Shown here: positions 28,382-37,281 of the stretch, one piece after another
Numbering within the stretch: the stretch's first letter is position 1
Layout of the letters: each line of letters opens with the position of its first letter
Source of the DNA: Bacteroidota bacterium
Lineage (GTDB): Bacteria > Bacteroidota > Bacteroidia > JABDFU01
Assembly (NCBI GenBank): GCA_016183775.1
Contig: JACPDY010000040.1
Span: forward strand, 1-63,114
Length of the DNA: 63,114 nt
Direction: 5' to 3'
Made by a program: the position numbers and the translations under genes
Notes under the pieces: model-generated
Told to the model about the DNA's origin: nothing
The model's input: only the letters and a program-made list of their open reading frames with translations
Database searches by the model: none

Positions 28382-28442
28382 TTGTATCAAATTTAGCCTT
28401 TTAAAGCCGCTTTTTTGAACTTAAAAACTACTTAAAATTCAA

Positions 28443-28474
28443 TTTGACTTGAAGTGGTTAAAATCTTACATTTG
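28443..28474 (+). promoter_or_regulatory. Bacteroidota-type promoter
   Basis: TTTG (28443-28446), exactly 20 bp, TACATTTG (28467-28474): a full match to the TTTG/TAnnTTTG primary sigma consensus. It lies 24 nt before the ATG of the T9SS cargo gene. Confidence 0.75.
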
Positions 28475-28497
28475 TTTCAAATAAATTCAAACTAAAG

Positions 28498-30336
28498 ATG
28501 AAAAAATTTTACACATTCGTTTTAGCTTCCATAACAACTGCCACTTCTTTTGCTCAGGCTCCAACTATTTATGGTACCTTTTTACCTGTTAATGGCACAC
28601 AGGTTAAAGAAGTATGGGATACAACAACTAATATACTACCTATGCCTGTGGGAGGAAGTACCGCGAAAACCTGGGACTACTCAACCAATTTCCAATCGAG
28701 TGATACATTCACACTGGTAACCAAAAGCCCGGGTCTTGTTGCTACGGCAAAGATCCCCAATAGCGGTAAAGATGCAACTAACAGTGTATTTGTAAGAGCC
28801 GTTCAAAAAGCCGCTACCGCCGATTCTCTTGTCCTTTTTTATAAACTTAATTACGACGGGTTTTATACTATAGGTGCCCACGATGAAAAAACCAGCGTAT
28901 ATGGCTTTAAGAAATTAACCAACAAACCATATGAATTCACCAAGCCCGAACTTGTTGTACCGTTCGAGATGACCTATCCGCAAACTTCTGTAATAGATAC
29001 TATGAGAGCCCAAAGTACGATGGACGTTTCAGTTTTCGGAACCGTGACACATGTTATTGTCCGCATGAAAACCATGAGCAGCGAAGGCTTTGGCACGCTT
29101 AAAACTCCTGCCGGCACATTCACCGGCGTGCTGCTCACCAAAGAAATTGTTACTGAATATGACACTGTTTATAACGCATCGAACGTAAAACTTTTCAGTT
29201 TTACAAGCACTTTAACACGTTATAGCTTTTTACGCAACAACAGTTTTGCTTCAACGGTCCTGATGTTTATACAGGATAGCGATAACGATAATAAATCGAA
29301 TATGGCCTGGTATACTTTACCGGTTGAATTCGGATCAATTTCAGGTACTGCATACGATTCATCCGGCACAGCTACGTTAGGTGCAGGCAACGAGGTATGG
29401 TTATACCGTGAATTCTCGAACTTCACCAAAAATGACGCTTTGGCAAAAACAAAAACCGACGCGAGCGGGAAATATAAATTTGATTCGATACCTTACGGCT
29501 ACTACCGTGTGGCGGTTAGACCAGACTCATTGCAATACCCGAATTCACTGACAACTTATTTTGGCGATACAGCAGCTAATTCTGCGGCTACCTGGCTTGA
29601 TGCCGATACAATAAATACGATTGGCTGCAAATGTAATGTTACAGGAAAAGACATAACGATCAAGTACCATGCTCCACAAAACAACCCGGTGACAATAAGC
29701 GGATCAATAACCACTACTTTCCCGTTTGTGAATTTGCCGCAAAAAAAATCAGGCGGCAGTGGCAAGAACGACTTCTCTGTAATGGCTACCAATGATGTAA
29801 AGGGTATTGATATTATCATAAAAAAGAAACCCAACGGCGGTGCTTCACTGGAAGTGACAACCGATCAAAATGGTGTTTTTGGTGTAGGTAATCTTAACCC
29901 GGGCAACTATGACGTAGTTGTTGATGTTCCGGGATTGGAAATGGCCGGAACCTATTCCTTTACAATACCTGCAGGAACAACAACAATCACATGCCTTGAT
30001 TTCACCATCAACCCTGACTCTATAAACCCAAGTCACCCGAGCTGTTTACCACTTGCTGTTAAAGAACTTAACAGTTCTGCGGCAACAATGAGTGTTTATC
30101 CGAATCCATATTCAACAAATACACAAATTTCACTTCAGCTGACTGAAAAAGCGAATGTTGTAATGGAACTATACAACTGTCTTGGTCAGAAAATATCAAC
30201 CATTGAGAACATGATGAAACCCGCAGGTTCGTATATGTACCAGGTTGGCAACGATCAAATAAAAGCTTCAGGTATTTATTTTATCCGGATGACTGCCAAT
30301 GGTGAATACAAAACACTTAAAGTTATTAAGGAGTAA
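28498..30336 (+). CDS. Large T9SS-sorted secreted protein (612 aa)
   Basis: Signal peptide about 1-20 (FVLASITTATSFAQ). Residues about 25-275 are a domain of unknown family. Two SdrD B / carboxypeptidase-regulatory-like beta-sandwich modules follow: about 280-350 (GSISGTAYDSSG...DASGKYKFDSIPYGYYRVAV) and about 400-500 (GSITTTFP...DQNGVFGVGNLNPGNYDVVV). The last 80 residues are a type A sorting domain: MSVYPNPYSTNTQISLQL, VVMELYNCLGQKI, GIYFIRM, YKTLKVIKE. No enzymatic motif is seen; a surface-structural or binding role is likely. A strong promoter lies just upstream and a bidirectional terminator downstream. Confidence 0.85.
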   Translation: MKKFYTFVLASITTATSFAQAPTIYGTFLPVNGTQVKEVWDTTTNILPMPVGGSTAKTWDYSTNFQSSDTFTLVTKSPGLVATAKIPNSGKDATNSVFVRAVQKAATADSLVLFYKLNYDGFYTIGAHDEKTSVYGFKKLTNKPYEFTKPELVVPFEMTYPQTSVIDTMRAQSTMDVSVFGTVTHVIVRMKTMSSEGFGTLKTPAGTFTGVLLTKEIVTEYDTVYNASNVKLFSFTSTLTRYSFLRNNSFASTVLMFIQDSDNDNKSNMAWYTLPVEFGSISGTAYDSSGTATLGAGNEVWLYREFSNFTKNDALAKTKTDASGKYKFDSIPYGYYRVAVRPDSLQYPNSLTTYFGDTAANSAATWLDADTINTIGCKCNVTGKDITIKYHAPQNNPVTISGSITTTFPFVNLPQKKSGGSGKNDFSVMATNDVKGIDIIIKKKPNGGASLEVTTDQNGVFGVGNLNPGNYDVVVDVPGLEMAGTYSFTIPAGTTTITCLDFTINPDSINPSHPSCLPLAVKELNSSAATMSVYPNPYSTNTQISLQLTEKANVVMELYNCLGQKISTIENMMKPAGSYMYQVGNDQIKASGIYFIRMTANGEYKTLKVIKE

Positions 30337-30369
30337 TACAGGCCGCTAACAAGAATGCTAAATACGCGG

Positions 30370-30437
30370 GGCATAATACCAACTAGCCGTCAACCGTGTT
30401 TAATTTTGTCAGACTTGGTGGGAAGGTGGTATAAAGC
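30370..30437 (+). repeat. ATACCAAC palindromic element, copy 2
   Basis: GGCATAATACCAACTA at the left and GGTGGTATAAAGCC at the right, with TTTTGTCAGACTTGG inside. It matches the reverse complement of 22401-22472 over most of its length but its arms are more decayed. Confidence 0.7.
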
Positions 30438-30465
30438 CCATTCTAAGTCTACCTGCTTTTAAAAA

Positions 30466-30508
30466 AATAAAAATGTCTTCCGGCAATTACCTGGAAGACA
30501 TTTTTATT
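30466..30508. terminator. Bidirectional intrinsic terminator
   Basis: AATAAAAATGTCTTCC and GGAAGACATTTTTATT form a perfect 16-bp stem with an 11-nt loop, giving a T tract on both strands. It separates the convergent T9SS cargo gene and the end of the secretion operon. Confidence 0.85.
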
Positions 30509-30534
30509 CAATACATCCCGGCTTACTTTCGTTC

Positions 30535-31008
30535 CTACCGCCTCACATACTTCATCTCCTTACCAAACTTAACCTGTACCGAGTCCTTTGTGATCTTCAT
30601 TAAAGTAATATCTCCTGCCATTTGGTTCAGTTGCATGCGGCTTTGTTTCCCGTTGATCTGGAGTAAAGCAAGTTGTTTGTTTCCAGTTTGATTTTTGATA
30701 ATCCCGAAATAAGCTACCTGGGGCCAGGTGGTAAGCGGTTGAACTTTAACAGGAGGTGTTTTTATCGCAGAAGCGCTTTTAGGTTGTTCACCTCCCATTA
30801 ACTTATCCAAAAAGGGATCGCGGTAATCTGCCTTTATCGAAAATGTATCAACAGGCTGCCCTGTTGTATTATTTAACCTTGCAGCATTAGCCGGATGAAG
30901 TAAATCCTTATCCGGTTTATCTTTATTTCCAAATATGCTATAAAAGACATAGGCCCAGATGGCAATAACCACGGGCACCATTAAGTATGTCATTTTTTTA
31001 TTTTTCAC
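30535..31008 (-). CDS. GspC/PilP-like inner-membrane protein of the T2SS-like operon
   Basis: 157 aa from a GTG at 31008 (an ATG at 30993 is also possible). One N-terminal membrane segment (MVPVVIAIWAYVFYSIF, about 10-26), a linker, then a small beta-rich domain. There TWPQVAYFGIIKNQTGNKQL and the following QSRMQLNQMAG resemble the pilotin-like/HR domain of GspC and PilP. In known systems this protein links the inner-membrane platform to the secretin. The assignment rests on topology, size and last position in the operon, not on a strong motif. Confidence 0.6.
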   Translation of the reverse strand: MKNKKMTYLMVPVVIAIWAYVFYSIFGNKDKPDKDLLHPANAARLNNTTGQPVDTFSIKADYRDPFLDKLMGGEQPKSASAIKTPPVKVQPLTTWPQVAYFGIIKNQTGNKQLALLQINGKQSRMQLNQMAGDITLMKITKDSVQVKFGKEMKYVRR

Positions 31009-31016
31009 AAAGTTAT

Positions 31017-31991
31017 TTACTTCACTTTAAATGATCGGACGACACTATATGCGCTCTTGTTTCCTGCCGCATCATACGACCTGATTTTCCAGTAGTATGT
31101 ACCGAGTGGCAGGGAATCGGAATATATTGTGGATGTTGTTGATTTATAAAGAAAATTTGATGTGGCGGGAACCTGGTATACCAATACACTATCTGTTATT
31201 GCCGAACCGCTTACCGTGCCCCTGTCCCAGGATAAATTAATGGCGGCTTTGCTCTTTGTACCAACTGAAAAGGTTGTTGAATCCTGATCATTGGGCAGCA
31301 GTAAAGTTGGTGTATTTGGCGCTGATGCGTCAATTGTAATGGTACGAGAAGTAAAAGGTGTTGATGATTGTACATTTTGTCCTTTCACTCGCCAGGTGTA
31401 TGTGCCGTCACCTGAGAATGTATAGGTGAGCGTATCCTTTGTGTAGGTGGCGTTTATATAAATAGTGCCGGTGCCTGATAACATTTCAAAGCGATAATCA
31501 TCGGCATTGGAAAGCGGGTACCATTTAAACTGTTGTTTGTATGTATTACTTATAAAATTGTCGGACGGAGATACGAGCACGATGGCCTGGCCACTTAAGT
31601 TAAGTGTGCTGTCGACTGAAAAACCCCGCGTTACATAAGCAGTCTGAGAAGAACCATTTTCTGCCCTTATTCGCCACTGGTAAGCTCCGGAACCAAAAGT
31701 GTAAGCAAATTTATTGGAAGTAACATTTGTATCAAGCATCAACGCCTGGATATTGTTAAAATCTGGCTTTACAACCTGCAAATGATACTGCGTGGCGTAT
31801 TTTACTTCTTCCCACCAAAAAGTAATATTGGCTGATTGTGAATTATACCCGTTTGCAGGACTCAATAAATTAACTGATTTCTTACCCAGATCAGGTTCCA
31901 CTATATCTTTACAGGATCCGCAAATCAATACCAGCATTAACAAACAAATGGCGGTAAGATTGACCAGGAATATTTTTTGGGGACGCATCAT
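31017..31991 (-). CDS. Lipoprotein with Ig/FN3-like domains in the secretion operon
   Basis: A 324-aa protein. A hydrophobic signal ends in a lipobox-like CGSC at about residue 27. Three beta-sandwich repeats of about 95 residues follow, each opening with LxSPxxG/D and carrying a central W (NITFWWEEVKYATQYHLQV; KQQFKWYPLSNADDYRFEM; AINLSWDRG) and YxWRI/V strands. These look like FN3/Ig-like folds. It starts four bases before the end of the GspM-like gene (ATGATGA overlap). It could be a pilotin-like secretin partner or a surface component; neither can be shown. Confidence 0.7.
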   Translation of the reverse strand: MMRPQKIFLVNLTAICLLMLVLICGSCKDIVEPDLGKKSVNLLSPANGYNSQSANITFWWEEVKYATQYHLQVVKPDFNNIQALMLDTNVTSNKFAYTFGSGAYQWRIRAENGSSQTAYVTRGFSVDSTLNLSGQAIVLVSPSDNFISNTYKQQFKWYPLSNADDYRFEMLSGTGTIYINATYTKDTLTYTFSGDGTYTWRVKGQNVQSSTPFTSRTITIDASAPNTPTLLLPNDQDSTTFSVGTKSKAAINLSWDRGTVSGSAITDSVLVYQVPATSNFLYKSTTSTIYSDSLPLGTYYWKIRSYDAAGNKSAYSVVRSFKVK

Positions 31992-32524
31992 AATACTTGT
32001 TTTTTTATGTTTTGTAAATAAATTGTCGCGGTTAATACGAGTCGCTTTGTTGTATTGTCTTTTTTTGCCTGGTAGGTAACGGAACTTACCTTACCGATCT
32101 TTTTCTTTTGCTCGAGTTCGTAAACCAGTTTAAGCAGCCTGGTATATGGCCCTTCAATTGTAAATGTATTTGTTTCAACAAGCAGGTCTTTGTCCTGCTT
32201 TATAACAGTCTGAGGGAATTCCCGCAATACAATGCCTGAACTTTGGCAATATTCGGTCAGAAGGCTTAACAGCTCTTCTCTTGCAGGGGCTTCCGCTCTT
32301 TGATCTGAACCGATCACGCTGTTCAATATGAATAACTCGCCTTGTATCTTTTCTATTTGCACCGGGGCATTTGCGGCCATTGCCATTTTCTTATTGAGTT
32401 CATTACACTCACTTATTGTAGCAATTGTTTTCTTTATAAAAAGAGAATATATGATCATGGCCAGCAATATGGCGATGACTATTAGCCAGCGGTTCTTTTT
32501 TTCGTATGTCAGATCTTTGAACAT
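31988..32524 (-). CDS. GspM/PilO-like protein
   Basis: A 178-aa protein with a short cytoplasmic start and one TM helix (WLIVIAILLAMIIYSLFI, about 13-30). A coiled-coil region follows (about 35-75), then a small alpha/beta domain (about 95-170, LLSLLTEYCQSSGIVLREFP and TFTIEGPYTRLLKLVYELEQ). This is the PilO/GspM arrangement, and the protein would pair with the GspL-like product. It lies directly after a MITE-like insertion that separates it from gspL. Confidence 0.7.
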   Translation of the reverse strand: MFKDLTYEKKNRWLIVIAILLAMIIYSLFIKKTIATISECNELNKKMAMAANAPVQIEKIQGELFILNSVIGSDQRAEAPAREELLSLLTEYCQSSGIVLREFPQTVIKQDKDLLVETNTFTIEGPYTRLLKLVYELEQKKKIGKVSSVTYQAKKDNTTKRLVLTATIYLQNIKKQVL

Positions 32525-32527
32525 ATT

Positions 32528-32702
32528 TAGAGATTATACCGAATTAGATTATTATATACAATTTCAAAAAAAATATATGGGGAAAAATTTAGAGCTTTTG
32601 TGCCTGCCTGTCGGCAGACAGGCTTTGGTGGCCAAAATCCAATTGCCACTAAAGCACAAAAACACTAAAACCCACAAAAAAGTTTATTCGATATAAACTC
32701 TA
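32528..32702 (+). repeat. MITE-like palindromic element, copy 3, with nested palindrome
   Basis: 175 bp, TAGAGATTATACCGAATTAG at the left and TTATTCGATATAAACTCTA at the right. Compared with copy 2 it carries an extra 20 bp, roughly CCTGCCTGTCGGCAGACAGG (about 32602-32621), which is itself a palindrome inserted between GTG and CTTTGG. The element fills the whole gap between gspL- and gspM-like genes, touching the stop codon at 32703. Confidence 0.85.
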
Positions 32703-33917
32703 TTATTTAATCTTCAGCTCCATATTAAAAATTCCCGCATTTTTCTCTTTATCCTGGGTAAAATTTGTCAATGTAACATCGCTGACCCAATCAAAGCGCT
32801 TAAGCTGTTTTATCCATTCATTCAACTCGGTGTTTTTTTTGCAATCGCCCTTCATCTCAATTGAATTCACATTAAACGCGATGTCTTTGTCATCGTTGGG
32901 ATTTTTAACCAGGGGGTTTATGTTCATTTCCTTTAATTGAATGGAGGCTGGTATGATTCCGGCAATACGGTCGGCGAAAAATGAGCTGCGGCCGGGTTGT
33001 AAAAGTCCCATTTTGTTCATGAATGCCGACTTTTCGCTCAATTCTGTTTTAAGTTTTTCAAGGTTCTGCAGCATGCCTCTGCTTATATTTACCTGTGAAT
33101 TCAGGTTTTTAGCCTGCTTACTGTAGTGATCAAGGATAAAAGAATTGATCGATAACACACTGATAAAAAAAATAAAAAGGCTGGTGCCTGCCAGTTTAAA
33201 TATTCGCTTGCTTTTGTATGTGTTACGCAGGACATTAACTTCCGGGATGTCGGATTCGCTTGCCCCGAGAAACTCCCTGAATGAAGCGGCAAAGGCTATT
33301 AAAAGGTGATTGCTGATTGTGTCACTCCCCACCTTGACTTTAGTTTCGGTACTTCTTTCTGTTGCTTCATAGCCGATAACTCTATTTTCTTCGGTTTGAA
33401 GGTTAAAGTATTCAAGAGCAATGGAGTTATTTTTATTATTGATAACTGGCAGCAACTGTGCTGCTACAAATGGTCCCAATGAAAGATTGATGACATCTAA
33501 TCCGGCTTTTTGCAATTGCTCAATGATGGGATCAAGGACATTTTTCCTTATCACTGATACAATGGCCTGGTTTTCATCAATGGTGTACCTGGATAACAAA
33601 AACTCTTCCGCTTTGGCATTGGGTAAAACTTTACTAAGCAATGCTGCGGGTGTGTCATTTTCAGTGACTTCAATTTTCTTTTGTAAAATGCCCTTGCCAT
33701 TGATCACAATCGACAGCGGGGTTTTAGCATTGACGATATTTTTCAACTCCTCAATGCTTTTTATGTTTGGCTCTTGCTTTATTAACGCGATCGCGTTTTT
33801 ATTTTGTTTCAGAACAACTGTATTGAACGTATAGTGTCCATCGGGATGGATGTAAATATCAAGTCCGGCTACCTGTGAGGGTTTAATGATGTTATTTATG
33901 TTGAAATTATTTGCCAT
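32703..33917 (-). CDS. GspL-like (PilM/PilN fusion-like) protein
   Basis: A 404-aa protein. Residues about 1-225 form a cytoplasmic domain with features of a degenerate PilM/GspL actin fold (VAGLDIYIHPDGHYTFNTVVL, LLSRYTIDENQAIVSVIRKN, LDVINLSLGPFVAAQLLPVI). A TM helix sits at about 237-258 (SLFIFFISVLSINSFIL), followed by a coiled coil and a PilN-like periplasmic ferredoxin-like domain (PASIQLKEMNINPL). The domain order equals GspL, which recruits the ATPase. It overlaps the secretin stop (TAATG), implying coupled translation. Confidence 0.7.
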   Translation of the reverse strand: MANNFNINNIIKPSQVAGLDIYIHPDGHYTFNTVVLKQNKNAIALIKQEPNIKSIEELKNIVNAKTPLSIVINGKGILQKKIEVTENDTPAALLSKVLPNAKAEEFLLSRYTIDENQAIVSVIRKNVLDPIIEQLQKAGLDVINLSLGPFVAAQLLPVINNKNNSIALEYFNLQTEENRVIGYEATERSTETKVKVGSDTISNHLLIAFAASFREFLGASESDIPEVNVLRNTYKSKRIFKLAGTSLFIFFISVLSINSFILDHYSKQAKNLNSQVNISRGMLQNLEKLKTELSEKSAFMNKMGLLQPGRSSFFADRIAGIIPASIQLKEMNINPLVKNPNDDKDIAFNVNSIEMKGDCKKNTELNEWIKQLKRFDWVSDVTLTNFTQDKEKNAGIFNMELKIK

Positions 33918-35827
33918 TAGTGAATGACTGTCGCTTTTATGAAAACGGTAAGTTTATTATTGGTCTTTGCACGTGTACGGCTGCTGAACAGCCATTTGAT
34001 GATCGGGATACGCGACAATAAAGGAACTCCTGATCCTGAATCGTTGACACTATTCTGATCGAGGCCGCCCAATACTACGGTATCGCCATTTTTAACCCGT
34101 ATAAGTGATTGAAAATCTCTTGAAATAGTTCCGGGAGGGGCGTTCTGGGAAACACGGGCTGTGAAGGTGGATTGCTTTACGGCTATATCGAGTGTGATCT
34201 GTTCGTCTCCTGATACCATTGGTTCGATGGTGAGTGTAAGGCTGGCATTGGTTGATTTGTATTGCTGGGATATTTGCTGGGTCGGACTTAGTGTACCTAC
34301 AATATTATTTGTTGTTTCCAGGTAGTATTGTGTTTCGCCTGAGGATAATGTGGCTTTATGTCCATTCAATGTGGCCAGCTTGGGTGTGGAGTGCATTTTT
34401 AACAGTCCGTTTGATTCCATCGCTTTCAAATTCAGGTAAAAATTCGGGGTTACATTTCCCAGGTTGATCCCCCCAAAGCCACTTAGCCCGGAGAGCAAAT
34501 CATTTATACTTTGAGCACTGATCGTCATGTTCGGTGCCGGAAAAACAGTCCCGCCTGTTGTGGCGGGTTTAGTGCCAAGACCCGCCTCAATTCCGGTCGC
34601 GACTGAATGTGTTTTATTCACCTCAGCAATGATCAATTCAATGTTTATTACCGGCACTACTTTGTCTATATCGCGAATGAATGCTTCTATTTCATTTATG
34701 CGGGGTTGGGAACCGCTCAGTATAATGCTGTTTAAGTCGGGAAAGGTTTTTATATCTACGTCCTTTTTCAAATCCGGGGGAATAAAATCGACCACTTTTT
34801 CCACGGTTCTGTATTTGAGCGAAATGGCCTTTGTGGCCCGAAGGCCTTCCATTGAACGGTCTCCGAAAAGATAGATGCCGTTCTCATTCTTGAAGGTGAA
34901 GGTTGTACCGTTCAATACATATCTCAAAAAATCTTCATAGGTCATATTTTTTACATTCATGGTAACATTGCCTTTCATTTCTGAGAAGAAGAAATAATTG
35001 TATTTAAATTCTCCAGCTGCTACGGCAATTACATCTGCTATCGGTAAATTATTGGCCGATGCGGTTATAAGGTCATCTGTAATTTTAAAATCAAGTCCGG
35101 CTAATTCTTTTGGTGAATTTTTGTTATCTGCTTTTTTATTCTTTGTATTTCCTCCCGGCTGGTTCTGGGAAACGGCATCTGCCTTTTCAATCATGAATGT
35201 GCTGTCGGGTGTTTCGGTTATTTTGAAATTATTCGCGAAGGCCAGTTTTTCAAACGCATTAATCAAAGGCATATCCTGTATGTAGCCGTTTACAAGCTTT
35301 GAAGCCATATCGGGGGAAATCAATATGTTTTTTCCGGATGCTTTTGTAACTACTTTTGCAAACGCGGAAAGACTATCATTTACTAGGTCGACACTTAACA
35401 AATTTTTCTCTTTGTTGTATGCCACTTTGATCTGTTTTTGAAGAGTTTTTGGTTGTTCAACCACCGGGGGAACGTATTTTACAATCGACATGATTGAGCC
35501 TATGAAGTTGATGTCCAGGTCGTATTTTTTGCATAAAAACAATAATACATCCGCTACGGTTACTCCTGAAAAGTTATTGCTTACTACTGTATTGAGGCTA
35601 TTATCAACGCTAATGTTAAGGCTGTTGCTTTCCGCCAGTCCGCCGATCAGGTTTTGCAGTGTGATGTTATCGATTGAGTATTCGACTTTATTAGTCAGGC
35701 CTAAAGAAGTTTTGGAAAGTTCTTTCAACTTTGCTTCAATAACCTGGAAGCGATCCTGGCCAAATGTATAACTCACCGCCAGCAGCATGACCAGCAAAGC
35801 AATTATTCTACTCATTTTCCAATTCAT
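33917..35827 (-). CDS. Secretin (GspD/PilQ family)
   Basis: A 636-aa outer-membrane channel subunit. Signal peptide about 1-23 (LLVMLLAVSYTFGQ). N-domains: STN-like (about 45-110, SIDNITLQNLIGGL) and further N-type repeats to about 380. The secretin domain starts near VPVINIELIIAEVNKTHSV (about 388). It contains the gate region and KLATLNGHKATLSSGETQYY, and ends with VVLGGLDQ and the hallmark VPLLSRIPIIKWLFSS (about 604-619). Thus the core is complete. It forms the exit pore of the T2SS/T4P-like machine encoded around it. Confidence 0.92.
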   Translation of the reverse strand: MNWKMSRIIALLVMLLAVSYTFGQDRFQVIEAKLKELSKTSLGLTNKVEYSIDNITLQNLIGGLAESNSLNISVDNSLNTVVSNNFSGVTVADVLLFLCKKYDLDINFIGSIMSIVKYVPPVVEQPKTLQKQIKVAYNKEKNLLSVDLVNDSLSAFAKVVTKASGKNILISPDMASKLVNGYIQDMPLINAFEKLAFANNFKITETPDSTFMIEKADAVSQNQPGGNTKNKKADNKNSPKELAGLDFKITDDLITASANNLPIADVIAVAAGEFKYNYFFFSEMKGNVTMNVKNMTYEDFLRYVLNGTTFTFKNENGIYLFGDRSMEGLRATKAISLKYRTVEKVVDFIPPDLKKDVDIKTFPDLNSIILSGSQPRINEIEAFIRDIDKVVPVINIELIIAEVNKTHSVATGIEAGLGTKPATTGGTVFPAPNMTISAQSINDLLSGLSGFGGINLGNVTPNFYLNLKAMESNGLLKMHSTPKLATLNGHKATLSSGETQYYLETTNNIVGTLSPTQQISQQYKSTNASLTLTIEPMVSGDEQITLDIAVKQSTFTARVSQNAPPGTISRDFQSLIRVKNGDTVVLGGLDQNSVNDSGSGVPLLSRIPIIKWLFSSRTRAKTNNKLTVFIKATVIH

Positions 35828-35838
35828 ATATATTCGTT

Positions 35839-37281
35839 TTAATTCGTATTTGAAAGTATAGGATATACTTCATCTATTGAGGTATCGCCATTTTTAAACA
35901 GGTTAAACGCGTTTTCGCTTAATGTTTTAATGCCTTTTTGCTGCAGGTATTCTGTTATGTTTGTACTGTTCTTCTTTATATGTTCGGCCAGTTCAAAGTC
36001 AACCGGGATAACTTCATATATGGCCTTACGGCCTTTGTATCCTGTATGATGACAGTTTTCACAACCCTGTGCCGTGAAGTGTTCTGTTACTTTTTCCGGG
36101 GCTTTATATACTCGTGGATACCATGCTTCATCAAAGGCTTCCTGCTTTTTACAATGCGGACACAATAAACGCACAAGACGCTGAGCAGCTGTTGTGTTCA
36201 ATGTACTTGCAATAAGAAAAGGAGGCACACCCATATCCGAAAGCCGTGAAATGGTACCCCACGCTGAGTTGGTATGAATTGTAGAAAGCACCAGATGCCC
36301 GGTTAAGGCTGCACGGATGGCCATTTGCGCTGTTTCGCCGTCACGTATTTCTCCCAGCATTATTATATCGGGGTCCTGGCGCAGGAAAGTACGAAGTGCA
36401 CTTGCAAAGGTGAGTCCGATTTCTTCTTTCAGCTGTACCTGGTTAACTCCTTCGAGGGTATATTCTATCGGATCTTCTACGGTTAATATATTGGTTTTTT
36501 CTTTGTTCAGAAGCTTTAATGTGGCATAAAGGGTGGTCGTTTTTCCGGACCCGGTTGGTCCGCTGATCAGTAGTATTCCATGCGGCTTTTTTACGCCTTC
36601 CAGGAAATAGCTCAATTCTATATCCGAAAAACCGAGCTGATTGATGTCGATGTTCGCGGCATCGTTGTTTAATAAACGTAAAACTATTTTCTCCCCGTGA
36701 AGGGTTGGCAGGATGGATACACGAATATCAAACTTTCCATCTTCGCTGCTAAAGAAAATACGGCCGTCCTGGGGTAAACGCTTTTCGGCTATATCAAGGT
36801 TCGCTTTGATCTTTACTTTATTTATAAGTGATGGGTATTCGGATTTATCAATGGTATAGCGCTCAATCAACATACCATCAATACGCATACGCACCCTGCA
36901 TTTTTGCTCATACACTTCAATATGAATATCACTGCTGTGAAGCTGTTTGGCTTCTTTAATAAGACTTTGTAAAAAATCTTCTGATTGCCCTACCGCGATT
37001 TTACGGCTTTTCTCTATTCCATTTCCGGCTGTGTTTTTCAGGTAGTATTTACCCAATGCCTTTTGTACAAGGGAAGAAGGAATCTTTTCGATCTGTATGT
37101 TTTTTTCCAGCAATATTTCCAGCTCGTCTTTTGAGGAAGCGGAATATAATTCTTCATCGGCGTAAAACACTATTGTGTTTCCCTCAACCGATTTAGGAAT
37201 GATGTTGTAATGCCATGCCTGCCCGGTTGTGAGTACCTGCTTGAGCTCGATGGTGAGTGATATGTGGTCGGTTTCTGTCAA
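35839..37281 (-). CDS. Type II secretion / pilus assembly ATPase (GspE/PilB)
   Basis: A 480-aa cytoplasmic hexameric motor. Walker A GPTGSGKT (241-248), Asp box TVEDPIEY (267-274), Walker B DIIMLGEIRD (305-314), His box TGHLVLSTIHTNSA (327-340). A CxxC...CxxC zinc site uses C374, C377, C407 and C410. All catalytic parts are intact. An N-terminal GspE domain (about 1-80) binds the platform. The start is a TTG overlapping the upstream TGA (TTGA), so it is likely coupled to the peptidase gene. No retraction ATPase (PilT) is in the window, which favours a T2SS-type or non-retracting system. Confidence 0.93.
   Translation of the reverse strand: MTETDHISLTIELKQVLTTGQAWHYNIIPKSVEGNTIVFYADEELYSASSKDELEILLEKNIQIEKIPSSLVQKALGKYYLKNTAGNGIEKSRKIAVGQSEDFLQSLIKEAKQLHSSDIHIEVYEQKCRVRMRIDGMLIERYTIDKSEYPSLINKVKIKANLDIAEKRLPQDGRIFFSSEDGKFDIRVSILPTLHGEKIVLRLLNNDAANIDINQLGFSDIELSYFLEGVKKPHGILLISGPTGSGKTTTLYATLKLLNKEKTNILTVEDPIEYTLEGVNQVQLKEEIGLTFASALRTFLRQDPDIIMLGEIRDGETAQMAIRAALTGHLVLSTIHTNSAWGTISRLSDMGVPPFLIASTLNTTAAQRLVRLLCPHCKKQEAFDEAWYPRVYKAPEKVTEHFTAQGCENCHHTGYKGRKAIYEVIPVDFELAEHIKKNSTNITEYLQQKGIKTLSENAFNLFKNGDTSIDEVYPILSNTN

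Noticed and set aside
28173-28418. 81-aa plus-strand ORF opposite the small lipoprotein
   Set aside because: The minus-strand frame has an ATG, a lipobox and a sensible composition; this one is its shadow.
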